A stretch of DNA of 45,460 nt from Clostridiales bacterium (GCA_015056545.1 SVGE01000008.1:1-45460); one strand, 5' to 3'. Shown: positions 26,739 to 35,004, numbered from the stretch's first letter. Program-made: numbers and translations. The notes: generated by a model from the letters alone, not told the origin.

Positions 26739-27521
26739 TTATATATATTTAGCTCTACCATATGTTGGTATTCCATTTATACTTCTATATCCTTCTTGTA
26801 ATTTATCTACAATTGTTCCCATTCCAACTATATGGTGATTATCTGTTATAGATAAAGCATGTGCTACAATTAAAGGATCAAAAAAATCAATAAATATTCT
26901 GCCTGGTGAACTTGCAAAATTTGCACCTGCATTCATTAATTCTTCATAATATGACTGACAAGCTCCTGCAAATATAGCTAATTTATTTTTATCTCTTTGC
27001 ACTCGTCTTGCTTGAATAATCGAATCTCTAAAGTATTTAGAATTTCTATAACTATTAATATCTCTAATATCGCTATTCTTAGATAAAGCATCATGCCCTG
27101 TAATTATTAAAATACTTGGATTTTCTTTAAATAATAAATCTTTAATATATTTAGGTTGATGTTTTTCTTTTATACTATACACACTACATGGTAAATTATT
27201 TTTTTTGTAATATCTAAGAGTTTTTTTAGCATAAATATCATCACCATCTATATGAAGAATTTTACCAAATTTAATATTCCTTTCTTTTTCAAGATATCCC
27301 CTAAACTTATTATATATATCATATTCACGTCTATCTAAGTGCATAAAAAAATCTTTTATGTTTTGATATCTTACTAAATCTGAAATATGTGCATCTGCAA
27401 ATATTCTCATATTAAGACCTTGTAAGTAGCTTATATTATTTCTTATATCTATAACTTTAAATAAAATATCTTTATTATGTGATTTTCTAACAACATAATC
27501 TCCTATTTTTATATTATGCAT
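26739..27521 (-). CDS. yabG: Sporulation-specific protease YabG
   Basis: 260 residues from the ATG at 27521, chosen because AAGGTGA lies six bases upstream. Typical YabG features are the N-terminal MHNIKIGDYVVRKSH, the central ILHIDGDDIYAKKTL and ITGHDALSK, AGACQSYYEELMNAGANFASSPGRIFI with a conserved Cys, and the C-terminal end GIPTYGRAKY. YabG processes coat and cortex proteins during late sporulation and prepares the spore for germination. It stands alone between its own promoter region and a terminator; the region has a sigma-K-like promoter. Confidence 0.95.
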   Translation of the reverse strand: MHNIKIGDYVVRKSHNKDILFKVIDIRNNISYLQGLNMRIFADAHISDLVRYQNIKDFFMHLDRREYDIYNKFRGYLEKERNIKFGKILHIDGDDIYAKKTLRYYKKNNLPCSVYSIKEKHQPKYIKDLLFKENPSILIITGHDALSKNSDIRDINSYRNSKYFRDSIIQARRVQRDKNKLAIFAGACQSYYEELMNAGANFASSPGRIFIDFFDPLIVAHALSITDNHHIVGMGTIVDKLQEGYRSINGIPTYGRAKYI

Positions 27522-27537
27522 AAATATCACCTTATAC

Positions 27538-27562
27538 ATTGTATGAAAATAGGGAAGGTTTT
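27538..27562 (-). promoter_or_regulatory. Possible sigma-K promoter of yabG
   Basis: On the minus strand ACA, 16 bases, then CATACAATG, close to the sigma-K pattern AC...CATANNNTA (the T-A end is T-G). yabG is a known sigma-K gene in Bacillus. The boxes are only approximate and coordinates are rough. Confidence 0.35.
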
Positions 27563-27632
27563 GTTAATAGGAAAAAACTGAGTAAATGCCTGTTTAAAAA
27601 AAATCCCGACCACCCACCCCCAAATATGTAAA

Positions 27633-27656
27633 AAGATACGAATTTTTTCGTATCTT
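27633..27656 (-). terminator. Terminator after the 358-residue pilin-like protein
   Basis: Stem AAGATACGAA/TTCGTATCTT with a four-T loop, T-run on the minus strand. It is about 180 bases past the stop; the sequence between (27657-27834) has no open frame of note. Confidence 0.8.
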
Positions 27657-27834
27657 CTACTCTCATTACTGTTATTCATTACTAGCTATTTAATTTCTAT
27701 GCTGTATCTAATATATCTTCTCCAACTTATTCATCTACTACTTGGATACTAGAACTTAATCTTATCATTCGACAGCATGCGTCTACATAGTATGCTCAAA
27801 AGGTATTTAGTAGTATGAATTTCTAAATATTATT

Positions 27835-28911
27835 CTAATTATTTATATTTTTTACTGTTACATTACCTGAAGGATTTCCAAATTCATCAACTGCTGTTGC
27901 TGCTATTTCAGATAATATAGGGCAAGTTCCTGTTAAAACTATAGGTTGCACTGTACCAGCAAAGCAATCACTATAAGTTAAATTTGTTGCATTAATTTCT
28001 ATTTCACCTGTTAATGAAATACAATCTCTAAAAGTCCATTCTAGGAATACTACACTATTAGGTATTATAGGACCATCTTCTAAGGAATCACAATAAGCAA
28101 AAGCAGCGTACATATTTTCTACACTATTAGGTATTGTAGGCGCTGTTATAATATTAGAATACCTAAAAGCCCATTCCATATTGCGCATAGGCACACCATT
28201 TATTTCTTCTAAAATTATACCATACTCTGTCTTATCTGGATTAAGAATATGCATTGACCAGTAGTTTGAATTGCTACCATATGACCAGATTTCATACCAA
28301 AACATATTATAGCGATACTCATAATCACCATATACATAAACATCTCCTGTATTTACTGTTTCTGGAAAACTATCTCCAGCATATAAAATTTTTGTAGCTC
28401 CACTATAATCACCAACTGCAGTATCTTCTTCAACGCTTACATAATAAATTCCTCCTTCTGGAATTATTCCATTATGAACAGTTGGTGTATTTACTGTTTC
28501 ATCTCCTGTTTTTCCTGCTACTATTCCTAATTCTGCAAGCCATGTACTATATGGTTCATCACTTCTTGCTCCTAATACTATTTCTCCATTACTTATTGCT
28601 ATTAAATCCTTATATTCTTCTTTAAATTCGGGGATTATTTCTTGTATTTCTGCTAATTCTGTTGCATTATATAATCCGCCTTCTCCATTTCCGGTTGCTA
28701 GTTCTATTTGTTTTTCTGCATTCTTTACTGCTAATATTTCTTGATATGTTCTTATATCACTTTTAAATACAGCTTCTTTTGCCCTATCTATTATGCCTCC
28801 TTCCATAAACGTAACTATAACTGCAGCTGTTAATATTATTAGCACAATTATTGTTACAATTAGTGCAACTAAGCTTATACCTGATGTTTTACTATTCTTT
28901 AAATTTTTCAT
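27835..28911 (-). CDS. Pilin-like surface protein, short paralogue
   Basis: 358 residues. After a short basic start come GISLVALIVTIIVLIILTAA and a stalk that is almost identical to the 628-residue protein for about 115 residues, including AVKNAEKQIELATGNGEGG and EPYSTWL. It has one copy of the GDVYVYGDYEYRYNM module, then two or three degenerate 23-residue repeats (APTIPNSVENMYAAFAYCDSL, GPIIPNSVVFLEWTFRDC split across units) and the end GNVTVKN. AGGAGG supports the ATG. It is controlled through a structured leader like its paralogue. No pilus assembly genes are in the window, so true pilus incorporation is unproven. Confidence 0.8.
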   Translation of the reverse strand: MKNLKNSKTSGISLVALIVTIIVLIILTAAVIVTFMEGGIIDRAKEAVFKSDIRTYQEILAVKNAEKQIELATGNGEGGLYNATELAEIQEIIPEFKEEYKDLIAISNGEIVLGARSDEPYSTWLAELGIVAGKTGDETVNTPTVHNGIIPEGGIYYVSVEEDTAVGDYSGATKILYAGDSFPETVNTGDVYVYGDYEYRYNMFWYEIWSYGSNSNYWSMHILNPDKTEYGIILEEINGVPMRNMEWAFRYSNIITAPTIPNSVENMYAAFAYCDSLEDGPIIPNSVVFLEWTFRDCISLTGEIEINATNLTYSDCFAGTVQPIVLTGTCPILSEIAATAVDEFGNPSGNVTVKNINN

Positions 28912-29078
28912 ATTTTTTCCTCCTTTGAATTTTAAATTTGTTATTATACAATTTTATTGTATAGCACTTTTGGTTTTACTTCAACTGTTTTGTTGTATTT
29001 TTTCTTTTTATTTCCTCCCTTCCTCGGCTCTTTATTTTTATTATTGGCAAAATATTTGTTTTTTAATTTTGGCAAAAC

Positions 29079-29131
29079 AAAAGAACCTAAGACTATACTA
29101 CGTTTTCTCGTAATATATTCTTAAGTTCTTT
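29079..29131 (-). terminator. Attenuator terminator in leader 2
   Basis: Minus-strand AAAGAACTTAAG pairs with CTTAGGTTCTTT, with one U-G pair where leader 1 has U-A, and runs into TGTTTT. The inner hairpin is ATATTACG/CGTAGTAT. The 3' half differs from leader 1 but pairing is kept. Confidence 0.8.
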
Positions 29132-29231
29132 GTATTTTTTTTGCATGTCAATTAAAGATGTTTTTATATTATAAACATCCCCCCCCTAGTATTTAGCACT
29201 TTCTGACAGTTTTGCTTAGGTTTATTTGACA
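29079..29231 (-). ncRNA. Structured leader 2: candidate riboswitch/attenuator
   Basis: Same organisation as leader 1: outer stem 29221-29231 with 29146-29156, core CAGAAAGTGCTAAATACTAG, eight G (29179-29186), inner hairpin GATGTTT/AAACATC (29157-29179), then the terminator. Bases 29109-29205 match leader 1 with three differences. The strand between the outer stem and the core differs. Some 165 bases lie between terminator and ATG, AT-rich and without other visible structure. No clear promoter is seen: the leader begins about 50 bases after divIVA, so read-through or a weak promoter is possible. Confidence 0.68.
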
Positions 29232-29264
29232 TTTTCTTACACCTCTTTTTTTGTTAATTTTTAA

Positions 29265-29296
29265 AACAAAGTAAAGAAATTAATCCTTACTTTGTT
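29265..29296 (-). terminator. Hairpin across the divIVA stop codon
   Basis: Minus-strand AACAAAGTAA pairs with TTACTTTGTT (ten bases), 12-base loop, then TTAAAAATT. Only a short T-run, so termination may be partial. Confidence 0.55.
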
Positions 29297-29732
29297 CTTT
29301 TAATAATTCTAATTGACTAATTAATAATGCTTCTGTTTTTGCTTTATATACTTCAACTTGTTTTACTAATTCATCATATTCAATTTGTTTTGCTGTTAAT
29401 TTATTATTTATTTCAGATAATATTTCTTGTGCTTTGTTATTAGCATTTCCTATTATATTTTCCGCTTCTTTTTTTGCATTATTTTTTAAATCTTCTGCAG
29501 CATTTTGTGCAACCATTAAGGTATTTTGAAGAGTATCTTCCATTGATTTGTAATGTGAGATACCATCATTTAATGAATTTGCCTTATCTTTTAGTTCAAT
29601 ATTTTCTTTATATAAAATTTCATAATCTCTAAGTATTTCTTCTAAAAAATCTTCTACTTCATCTGCATCATATCCATTAAAGACCATTTTTTTCTGAAAT
29701 TCTTTGTTCTCAATATCACGAGGAGTTAACAT
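29280..29732 (-). CDS. divIVA: DivIVA domain protein
   Basis: 150 residues. The N-terminal membrane-binding motif LTPRDIENKEFQKKMVFNGYDADEVEDFL is typical, followed by a long coiled coil (residues about 35-145) rich in Ala, Glu and Lys. DivIVA binds negatively curved membrane at poles and septa and recruits division, wall growth or sporulation factors. It follows sepF, the conserved order, although ylmG, often between them, is absent. Start supported by GAAGGAAGTG. Confidence 0.92.
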   Translation of the reverse strand: MLTPRDIENKEFQKKMVFNGYDADEVEDFLEEILRDYEILYKENIELKDKANSLNDGISHYKSMEDTLQNTLMVAQNAAEDLKNNAKKEAENIIGNANNKAQEILSEINNKLTAKQIEYDELVKQVEVYKAKTEALLISQLELLKEQSKD

Positions 29733-29748
29733 TTATATCACTTCCTTC

Positions 29749-30237
29749 TTATTTAATCCAAGAAACACCTAATTTATTTTTTAATTCTTCTCTTGCCATT
29801 TCATTAGTTATTTCATAGTTCATTGGTGCAACTAAGAATATTGCATTTGATACTTTTGATATACTTCCATCTAAACCATAAACTGCACCACTAACAAAAT
29901 CAATTATTCTTCTTGCAACATCTTTGTTAACAAACTCAAGATTTACAATAACTGATTTTTTTTCTTTTAAATGTTCACAAATTTCTGGTGATTGATCAAA
30001 GCTATTTGGTTGTAATATTACAACTTTAATTTGTGAAGGATTATTTGGTAAACTTACTACTGATTTATTAGCTTTTTTTCTTCCAAATAAATCTTCTTTA
30101 AAATCATTTTTATATTCATAATCACTATTATCTTTTGTGTCTATATCATCATATTCATCAAATTCATCATAATCTTCATCATATTCTTCCCCAAAAGAAA
30201 ATAAATTTTTTAAAAATTTACCCATACCAGCTCCCAT
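29749..30237 (-). CDS. sepF: Cell division protein SepF
   Basis: 162 residues from the ATG at 30237, chosen because TAGGAGG lies seven bases upstream. The N-terminal amphipathic membrane anchor is MGAGMGKFLKNLFSF, then an acidic, Asp/Glu/Tyr-rich linker, then the SepF domain (residues about 75-160): IKVVILQPNSFDQSPEICEHL, VIVNLEF and RRIIDFVSGAVYGLDGSISKV. SepF tethers FtsZ to the membrane. It is co-transcribed with divIVA. Confidence 0.94.
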   Translation of the reverse strand: MGAGMGKFLKNLFSFGEEYDEDYDEFDEYDDIDTKDNSDYEYKNDFKEDLFGRKKANKSVVSLPNNPSQIKVVILQPNSFDQSPEICEHLKEKKSVIVNLEFVNKDVARRIIDFVSGAVYGLDGSISKVSNAIFLVAPMNYEITNEMAREELKNKLGVSWIK

Positions 30238-30323
30238 TATTATACCTCCTAAAAATATCATATTTTAATATGTTTAATTTAAAACCTACAATTATATATA
30301 TGATTTCATATAATTCTACATTT

Positions 30324-30353
30324 ATTTTACATTTTATATATTTAAAAAGTCAA
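30324..30353 (-). promoter_or_regulatory. Likely promoter of sepF-divIVA
   Basis: Minus-strand TTGACT (30348-30353), 18 bases, TAAAAT (30324-30329), giving a leader of about 80 bases before sepF. Confidence 0.5.
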
Positions 30354-30406
30354 TATGTTATATGTTTGTAATATAAAATTAATACTCCTGTAACAATTCT
30401 GTAACA

Positions 30407-31624
30407 TTACTGCACTTTTATTTCATCATATATAGAAATTTCTCCTCCTAGTTGCTGTTCCGTAATACCTAGTTTTTTCATATCTTCTTCATTTAAATTA
30501 TCTATTATTGCATAATCATTATTCTGTTTTAATACTTTTACTAAAACTTTATATTCTGCATTATTTTTTAATTTTGTAATATATGTATTTTGTCCTTCAA
30601 TAACTAAAGAAGCATTTGGTACTTTTAACCCTTCATATTCCCACCAAATTATATCAAAACTAATTTTTCTATATAAAATTAAGTCTTCTACATTTTTACT
30701 GATTTTTAAAAATACGGTTTTACTATTTTCATTTTCTTTAACTTTAACAATTGTTGCATTAATTGTTTCTGAATTTCCAATATTAAATCTTACTTTAATG
30801 TTTTTTCCTTCTTCTATTTTTTCATTATATTTATTGTTTTCAATATTAGTAACTAAATAGCAATAATAATTATCTACTATTTTTATTTTCTTTGTATCTA
30901 TTGCTACTATTTCGTCTGTCCTTAGATTATATTCTTCTAACATTTCATAAGTTATATTATCTAACTCAGTTGTTCTTAAAACATTTTCTAATCCATCTAC
31001 TCTAATACTAACAATACCTGAACTTGTTGACTTTATGTAATCTGTTGATTCATTCAATTCTTTTTCATAAGCATTTCTTTGAGAAATTAATTCATTAATA
31101 TATGAACCTGAACTACTTAATTCTCCAGATAATTTAGCTTTTTTTTCTAATAAAGTATGTATTTCTGTATATTTTTGATTTATCTTTTGCATCTCATTAG
31201 AATTATTAATGTCTTGCAATAATTGTTCAATTTCAGTTTCTATTTTTTTTGTATCTGAAGAATATAAATCTGTTTGTTCTTGCAAAGCTGATTGAATTTT
31301 CACATCTAATTCTTCTATTTTTTTTCTTGTACTATCATTATTCTTACTTGTATATGTTCCAACAACTTGTCCTTTTGCAACTTTACTTTCTTCTGGTTTT
31401 GATAATATTATGTCTGAAACATTATTAGTATTTAACACTGTTTCTTCTCTAATAATATACCCTTCTACACTTTGTTCATCTGATATTTTTCCTTGAACTA
31501 TATTAACTTTATTAACTGGGTCTAAAAACAAATTGATTAAAGATATTAAAACATATGCAAAAATTGCAAAAACAATTATTAATCTAACTATATTTAATTT
31601 TTTTCCTTCATTTTTTTTCTTCAC
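30407..31624 (-). CDS. HlyD-like membrane-fusion protein
   Basis: 405 residues from a GTG at 31624, with AGGTGA four bases upstream. One membrane helix near the N-terminus (LNIVRLIIVFAIFAYVLISLI) is followed by a biotinyl-lipoyl-like strand region (GYIIREETVL, ILSKPEESKVAKGQVVG), a long coiled coil (about residues 95-190) and a C-terminal beta-barrel region (KIKVRFNIGN-like). This resembles HlyD-type adaptors, but no transporter gene is near. In Clostridia such a protein often sits next to sepF, so a role in envelope or division biology is more likely than drug efflux (inference). Confidence 0.7.
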   Translation of the reverse strand: MKKKNEGKKLNIVRLIIVFAIFAYVLISLINLFLDPVNKVNIVQGKISDEQSVEGYIIREETVLNTNNVSDIILSKPEESKVAKGQVVGTYTSKNNDSTRKKIEELDVKIQSALQEQTDLYSSDTKKIETEIEQLLQDINNSNEMQKINQKYTEIHTLLEKKAKLSGELSSSGSYINELISQRNAYEKELNESTDYIKSTSSGIVSIRVDGLENVLRTTELDNITYEMLEEYNLRTDEIVAIDTKKIKIVDNYYCYLVTNIENNKYNEKIEEGKNIKVRFNIGNSETINATIVKVKENENSKTVFLKISKNVEDLILYRKISFDIIWWEYEGLKVPNASLVIEGQNTYITKLKNNAEYKVLVKVLKQNNDYAIIDNLNEEDMKKLGITEQQLGGEISIYDEIKVQ

Positions 31625-31719
31625 ATTATCACCTATCACAATTTTATTATAACAGTATTTTTTTTTCAATAGAGTATTTAAATTTTATACACTTTTTTTA
31701 AAATCACATCATTTTTATA

Positions 31720-31749
31720 TTGACAAAAGCCTTTATTTTATGTTAATAT
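31720..31749 (+). promoter_or_regulatory. Promoter of tRNA-Leu
   Basis: Perfect TTGACA (31720-31725), 18 bases, TAATAT (31744-31749), about 22 bases before the tRNA. Confidence 0.65.
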
Positions 31750-31770
31750 TTATATTGTTCAAATGAACAC

Positions 31771-31854
31771 GCGGATGTGGCGGAATTGGCAGACGCACTA
31801 GACTTAGGATCTAGCGCCAAAAGCGTGCAGGTTCAACTCCTGTCATCCGCACCA
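31771..31854 (+). tRNA. tRNA-Leu (anticodon UAG)
   Basis: Acceptor stem GCGGATG/CATCCGC, D-arm with GGCGGAATTGGCAGACGC, anticodon arm CTAGA-CTTAGGA-TCTAG giving anticodon UAG for CUA codons, a long variable arm (class II), T-arm GCAGGTTCAACTCCTGT, and an encoded ACCA 3' end. Confidence 0.95.
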
Positions 31855-31879
31855 CTTATATAATAGGTGTAAATATTGA

Positions 31880-31909
31880 AAAATAGTGAGTTTTAAGACT
31901 CACTATTTT
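31880..31909 (+). terminator. Terminator after tRNA-Leu
   Basis: Stem AAAATAGTGAGT/ACTCACTATTTT with a six-base loop, then TATTTTATTT. Confidence 0.85.
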
Positions 31910-32000
31910 TATTTTATTTATGAAATTACGGCAAAAATATTTAAAATAATAAATATAATAATAAAATGTACTAATTAATAAAATTTATTTGTAAAAGGAT

Positions 32001-32395
32001 ATGTATAAAAAAAACGTAGATTTATTAGTAATAGTATGGGTAGTTTCCGTAATTTGTGCAGTTATATATGGATTTAAATGTTTTAAAAAAGAAATCAATT
32101 CAGATAACAAAAATAATACAGAAACTACAATAACTGAAACTAAAGAAGAAGATAATAACACTCATATACTAAATGTTCCAGATACAATACCCCAAAAAGA
32201 AATATAAAATACAACAAATACACATAATAATGTTAAAACATCAACTTATATTTTAAATACTAATTCTAAAAATTTTCATAAACCAACTGGTAATAGTGTT
32301 TTAACAATAAGTGAAAAAATAAAGAAACATTTACGCGAATAAGGGATGATGTTATAATCATAAAATATCAACCATATAAAAATTGTAATCCATAA
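32001..32395 (+). pseudogene. Decayed gene with TM segment and FH..C/CxxC domain
   Basis: The first frame (32001-32207) codes for a short protein with one membrane helix (LLVIVWVVSVICAVIYGFKCF) and an Asn/Thr/Glu-rich linker, stopped by TAA. In the same frame after the stop is TYILNTNSKNFHKPTGNSV, then a second TAA at about 32340. A shifted frame (+2) then reads RDDVIIIKYQPYKNCNP and a stop. Together these match the small domain of many Firmicute proteins with pattern YVLNT--KKFHKPSC...SRDDLI--GY-PCKNCNP. The stop, the shift and loss of two cysteines (PTG, QPYKN) show it is broken. The ribosome site AAAAGGA remains. Confidence 0.7.
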
Positions 32396-32434
32396 AAAAG
32401 CTGATGCCTTTCAGACTATTAATAAAGTAAAAAG

Positions 32435-32473
32435 TATTGATAAAAAATATTGATAAAAAATATTGATAAAAAA
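32435..32473 (+). repeat. Three tandem 13-base repeats
   Basis: TATTGATAAAAAA occurs three times head-to-tail (32435, 32448, 32461). The third copy supplies the -35 box of the next gene. Confidence 0.85.
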
Positions 32474-32491
32474 AATACACTATGGTATATT
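32463..32491 (+). promoter_or_regulatory. Promoter of the 243-residue unknown gene
   Basis: TTGATA (32463-32468), 17 bases, TATATT (32486-32491). The -35 box lies in the third tandem repeat. Confidence 0.6.
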
Positions 32492-32513
32492 AATATAAAA
32501 GGAGGAATAAAAT

Positions 32514-33245
32514 ATGAATAAAAAATTGCTATCTGTATGTATTGTTTGTATTATTATTTCAATTAGTGGATTTTTATTAATTAGACAATATCCTAAAAAT
32601 AAATCATTTTCTAATCATGTAGATGCCACTAAATTAGAAAAAATGAAAGATTCCAAATTAGCAGATTTATTTTATAATATTTCTAAAGATGACGGATTTG
32701 TAACTGAAAAAGAAAAAGATTATAGCTTCCCATATAATTGTGCAGCTAGTGTTGAAGACGCAATAGAAAAAACAAAAACTATTGGTCAATCTAGTAATAC
32801 AAAAATATTAGAGTTGAAATTGCTAGAAGAAACTGATTATTATTACATTATATATCAAGAATACGTTTCATATAGAGAATCTGGAGATGTAACTTATAAA
32901 AACTCATATTTATATTTTAAAAACTCTATTCTAGATATTGATAATAAAACTATCAATACAAATATTTTGAATAGTGCTAATAAAGTTAAGGAAATATTTA
33001 ATTTATATACATACATTAGAAATAACGCAAACTCAAGCATAAAATTACTACTACCAGAAATTACAGAAAATCCAAATGAATATATATATACATATTATTA
33101 TTTTAACACATCATATGGAGACTGGGGTTTATCAGATACTATAACTTTATATAAAAATACAGTATCAATAAATAAACAAACTGGAAAGTTTGAATCTATT
33201 GAAAATCAAATTAGACAAGTATCAGGAAAAACTAATAATTATTAA
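32514..33245 (+). CDS. Unknown exported or membrane-anchored protein
   Basis: 243 residues with AAAGGAGG eight bases before the ATG. An N-terminal helix (LLSVCIVCIIISISGFLLI) is a signal anchor; no lipobox is evident. The rest is a soluble domain rich in Tyr, Asn and Lys, with repeated beta-like stretches (TDYYYIIYQEYVSYRES, YKNSYLYFKNSILDI, YTYYYFNTSYGDWGLSDTIT). I do not recognise a family. It stands alone, after a decayed gene, with its own promoter and a strong terminator. The location between tRNA-Leu and such a remnant suggests an exchangeable region (inference). Confidence 0.7.
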   Translation: MNKKLLSVCIVCIIISISGFLLIRQYPKNKSFSNHVDATKLEKMKDSKLADLFYNISKDDGFVTEKEKDYSFPYNCAASVEDAIEKTKTIGQSSNTKILELKLLEETDYYYIIYQEYVSYRESGDVTYKNSYLYFKNSILDIDNKTINTNILNSANKVKEIFNLYTYIRNNANSSIKLLLPEITENPNEYIYTYYYFNTSYGDWGLSDTITLYKNTVSINKQTGKFESIENQIRQVSGKTNNY

Positions 33246-33308
33246 AAAATAATAATTATAGTAAATTGAAGAATACACATTATTTTATGATTCTAAAAGA
33301 ATATACTC

Positions 33309-33336
33309 AAAAAGCCATTCAGATGAATGGCTTTTT
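33309..33336 (+). terminator. Bidirectional terminator
   Basis: Stem AAAAAGCCATTCA/TGAATGGCTTTTT-like, four-base loop or smaller, T-runs both ways; serves the unknown gene and the convergent permease-like gene. Confidence 0.85.
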
Positions 33337-33374
33337 ATATTATTTATTTTTTATGTATGCAATTTAACATTTAA

Positions 33375-33923
33375 CTATATTATAAATGTATAAATAATAT
33401 CTATAACTAACAGTATAATAATACTGCTAGATAATATATTTAATGTTTTTTTATTCATCTTACCTGTTATCTTTTCAAATAATGGTTGAAGAATATATAA
33501 AAATACTACTCCACCTAATCCAAATCTAATACTTGGGCTAAGTGCAATTCTTCCTTGAAAATGAATTGCATAATCTCTAGCATATGTTTGCCATGGCCAG
33601 CTTCCAATTGTCCATTCACATAAATATGAAGTTAAAAGTTCAATTGCTGTGGCTACTAGCATACATCCTAAAAACACTATTGGTATCATTAATATTTTTC
33701 TTTTTAGAGATTTATCTCTTATAATTTTATCTATTGTAAACAAAAAAGCTATTGCTCCAAATCCATATACAGGACAATATGGACCAAATAGTACTCCTCT
33801 GTTTGTAAATCCCCATTTATATACTACTACTTCTAAAAAAACTTCATAACACCAACCAATAATTGCATATAATATAAAATATATAAATAATTTTTGTAAT
33901 TTTTCTAAATTAATTGTTTTCAC
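33375..33923 (-). CDS. Putative ABC-transporter type IV membrane protein (PF06541)
   Basis: 182 residues from a GTG at 33923; an earlier GTG at 33932 lies within the AGGAGGTG ribosome site and is unlikely. Four or five membrane helices. The N-terminal FILYAIIGWCYEVFLE, GFTNRGVLFGPYCPVYGFGA and later LTSYLCEWTIGSWPW motifs are those of the PF06541 family, described as a putative ABC-transporter type IV protein of unknown function. No ATPase partner is adjacent. The end is a terminator shared with the unknown gene. Confidence 0.8.
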   Translation of the reverse strand: MKTINLEKLQKLFIYFILYAIIGWCYEVFLEVVVYKWGFTNRGVLFGPYCPVYGFGAIAFLFTIDKIIRDKSLKRKILMIPIVFLGCMLVATAIELLTSYLCEWTIGSWPWQTYARDYAIHFQGRIALSPSIRFGLGGVVFLYILQPLFEKITGKMNKKTLNILSSSIIILLVIDIIYTFII

Positions 33924-33987
33924 TTTTTCCACCTCCTATTTTTAAAATTTTATCATATATTATTTATAAATACTATATACTTTATTA

Positions 33988-34016
33988 TTGTTTTATTAAA
34001 TAGTTTGTGTTAAAAT
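33988..34016 (+). promoter_or_regulatory. Promoter of the DUF368 gene
   Basis: TTGTTT (33988-33993), 17 bases, TAAAAT (34011-34016), about 37 bases before the ATG. Confidence 0.6.
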
Positions 34017-34052
34017 ACTTTTGCAATAATTTAATTTAAAGGATGGGATAAA

Positions 34053-34943
34053 ATGAATAAAATAAAAGATTTAATTATGAATTTTATTAATGGTTTTTGT
34101 ATGTCTTTAGCTGATAGTGTTCCTGGTGTATCAGGTGGTACTATAGCATTTTTATTAGGTTTTTACGATAAATTTATATCTTCATTAGATGATTTATTTA
34201 GAGGTAATTTTGAAGCAAAGAAAAATGCTGTAATATTTTTAATCAAGATTGGAATTGGATGGGTTGTTGGTTTTTTACTTTCAGCTACAATACTTGCAAA
34301 TACTTTTAATACACATATTTATGCAATGAGTTCATTATTTTTAGGTTTTATTATATTTGCAATACCAATAGTTATTCGTGAAGAAAAAAATGTATTAAAA
34401 AGCAAATATAAGAATTTAATATTTTTAATACTAGGAATTGCTTTAGTAATAGGTATAAGCTTATTTAATACATCAAATTCTGCAAATATAAATTTATCTA
34501 ACTTAAATTTATTTACTATTATATATATTTTTATAGCTGCAATGATATCTATATCTGCAATGATTTTGCCAGGTATTTCTGGTTCAACACTTTTACTAAT
34601 ATTTGGCCTATATATGCCTATTATATCTAGTATAAAACAATTTATATCATTTGATTTTACACCATTTCCTGTACTTTTTGTATTTGGACTTGGTATATTA
34701 ACTGGTATATTAGTATTTGTTGGTTTAATTAGAAAGTGCTTAGAAAAGTATCGCTCACAAACAATATATACTGTTATTGGTATGATGTTAGGTTCAATTT
34801 ATTCAATAATTATAGGACCTACTTCTTTAGATGTGCCTCTACCAGCTATGACTTTTTCTACATTTAATATTATAGCTTTTATTATCGGGGGAGTAATTAT
34901 ATTTGGTTTAGAATTATTAAAATATTATTTTAACAAAAAATAA
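34053..34943 (+). CDS. DUF368 polyprenyl-phosphate transporter family
   Basis: 296 residues with about eight membrane helices. DUF368 hallmarks are GFCMSLADSVPGVSGGTIAFLLGFYD at the N-terminus and the internal second copy SAMILPGISGSTLLLIFGLY, two inverted re-entrant-type repeats. Members (PopT) are known to recycle undecaprenyl phosphate across the membrane for wall synthesis. GGATGGG is a weak ribosome site seven bases upstream. Single gene between own promoter and terminator. Confidence 0.92.
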   Translation: MNKIKDLIMNFINGFCMSLADSVPGVSGGTIAFLLGFYDKFISSLDDLFRGNFEAKKNAVIFLIKIGIGWVVGFLLSATILANTFNTHIYAMSSLFLGFIIFAIPIVIREEKNVLKSKYKNLIFLILGIALVIGISLFNTSNSANINLSNLNLFTIIYIFIAAMISISAMILPGISGSTLLLIFGLYMPIISSIKQFISFDFTPFPVLFVFGLGILTGILVFVGLIRKCLEKYRSQTIYTVIGMMLGSIYSIIIGPTSLDVPLPAMTFSTFNIIAFIIGGVIIFGLELLKYYFNKK

Positions 34944-34956
34944 TTTATGTATATAT

Positions 34957-34989
34957 AAAAGGATGTAATATTTTTAATTACATCCTTTT
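34957..34989 (+). terminator. Bidirectional terminator
   Basis: Thirteen-base stem AAAAGGATGTAAT/ATTACATCCTTTT with a seven-base loop; serves DUF368 and the convergent XRE gene. Confidence 0.85.
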
Positions 34990-35004
34990 ATTGTAAAATT
35001 TATT

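Noticed and set aside
27540-27834. Small gene or element in the gap before yabG
   Set aside because: Both strands show only short frames; the visible items are a terminator and the yabG upstream region with a G-rich stretch (27600-27622) of unknown meaning.
30407-31624. Drug-efflux adaptor
   Set aside because: HlyD-like architecture is present but no transporter neighbours it; position beside sepF argues against efflux.
32435-32473. CRISPR-like array
   Set aside because: Units are 13 bases, directly adjacent without spacers, and AT-only in type; simple tandem repeats.
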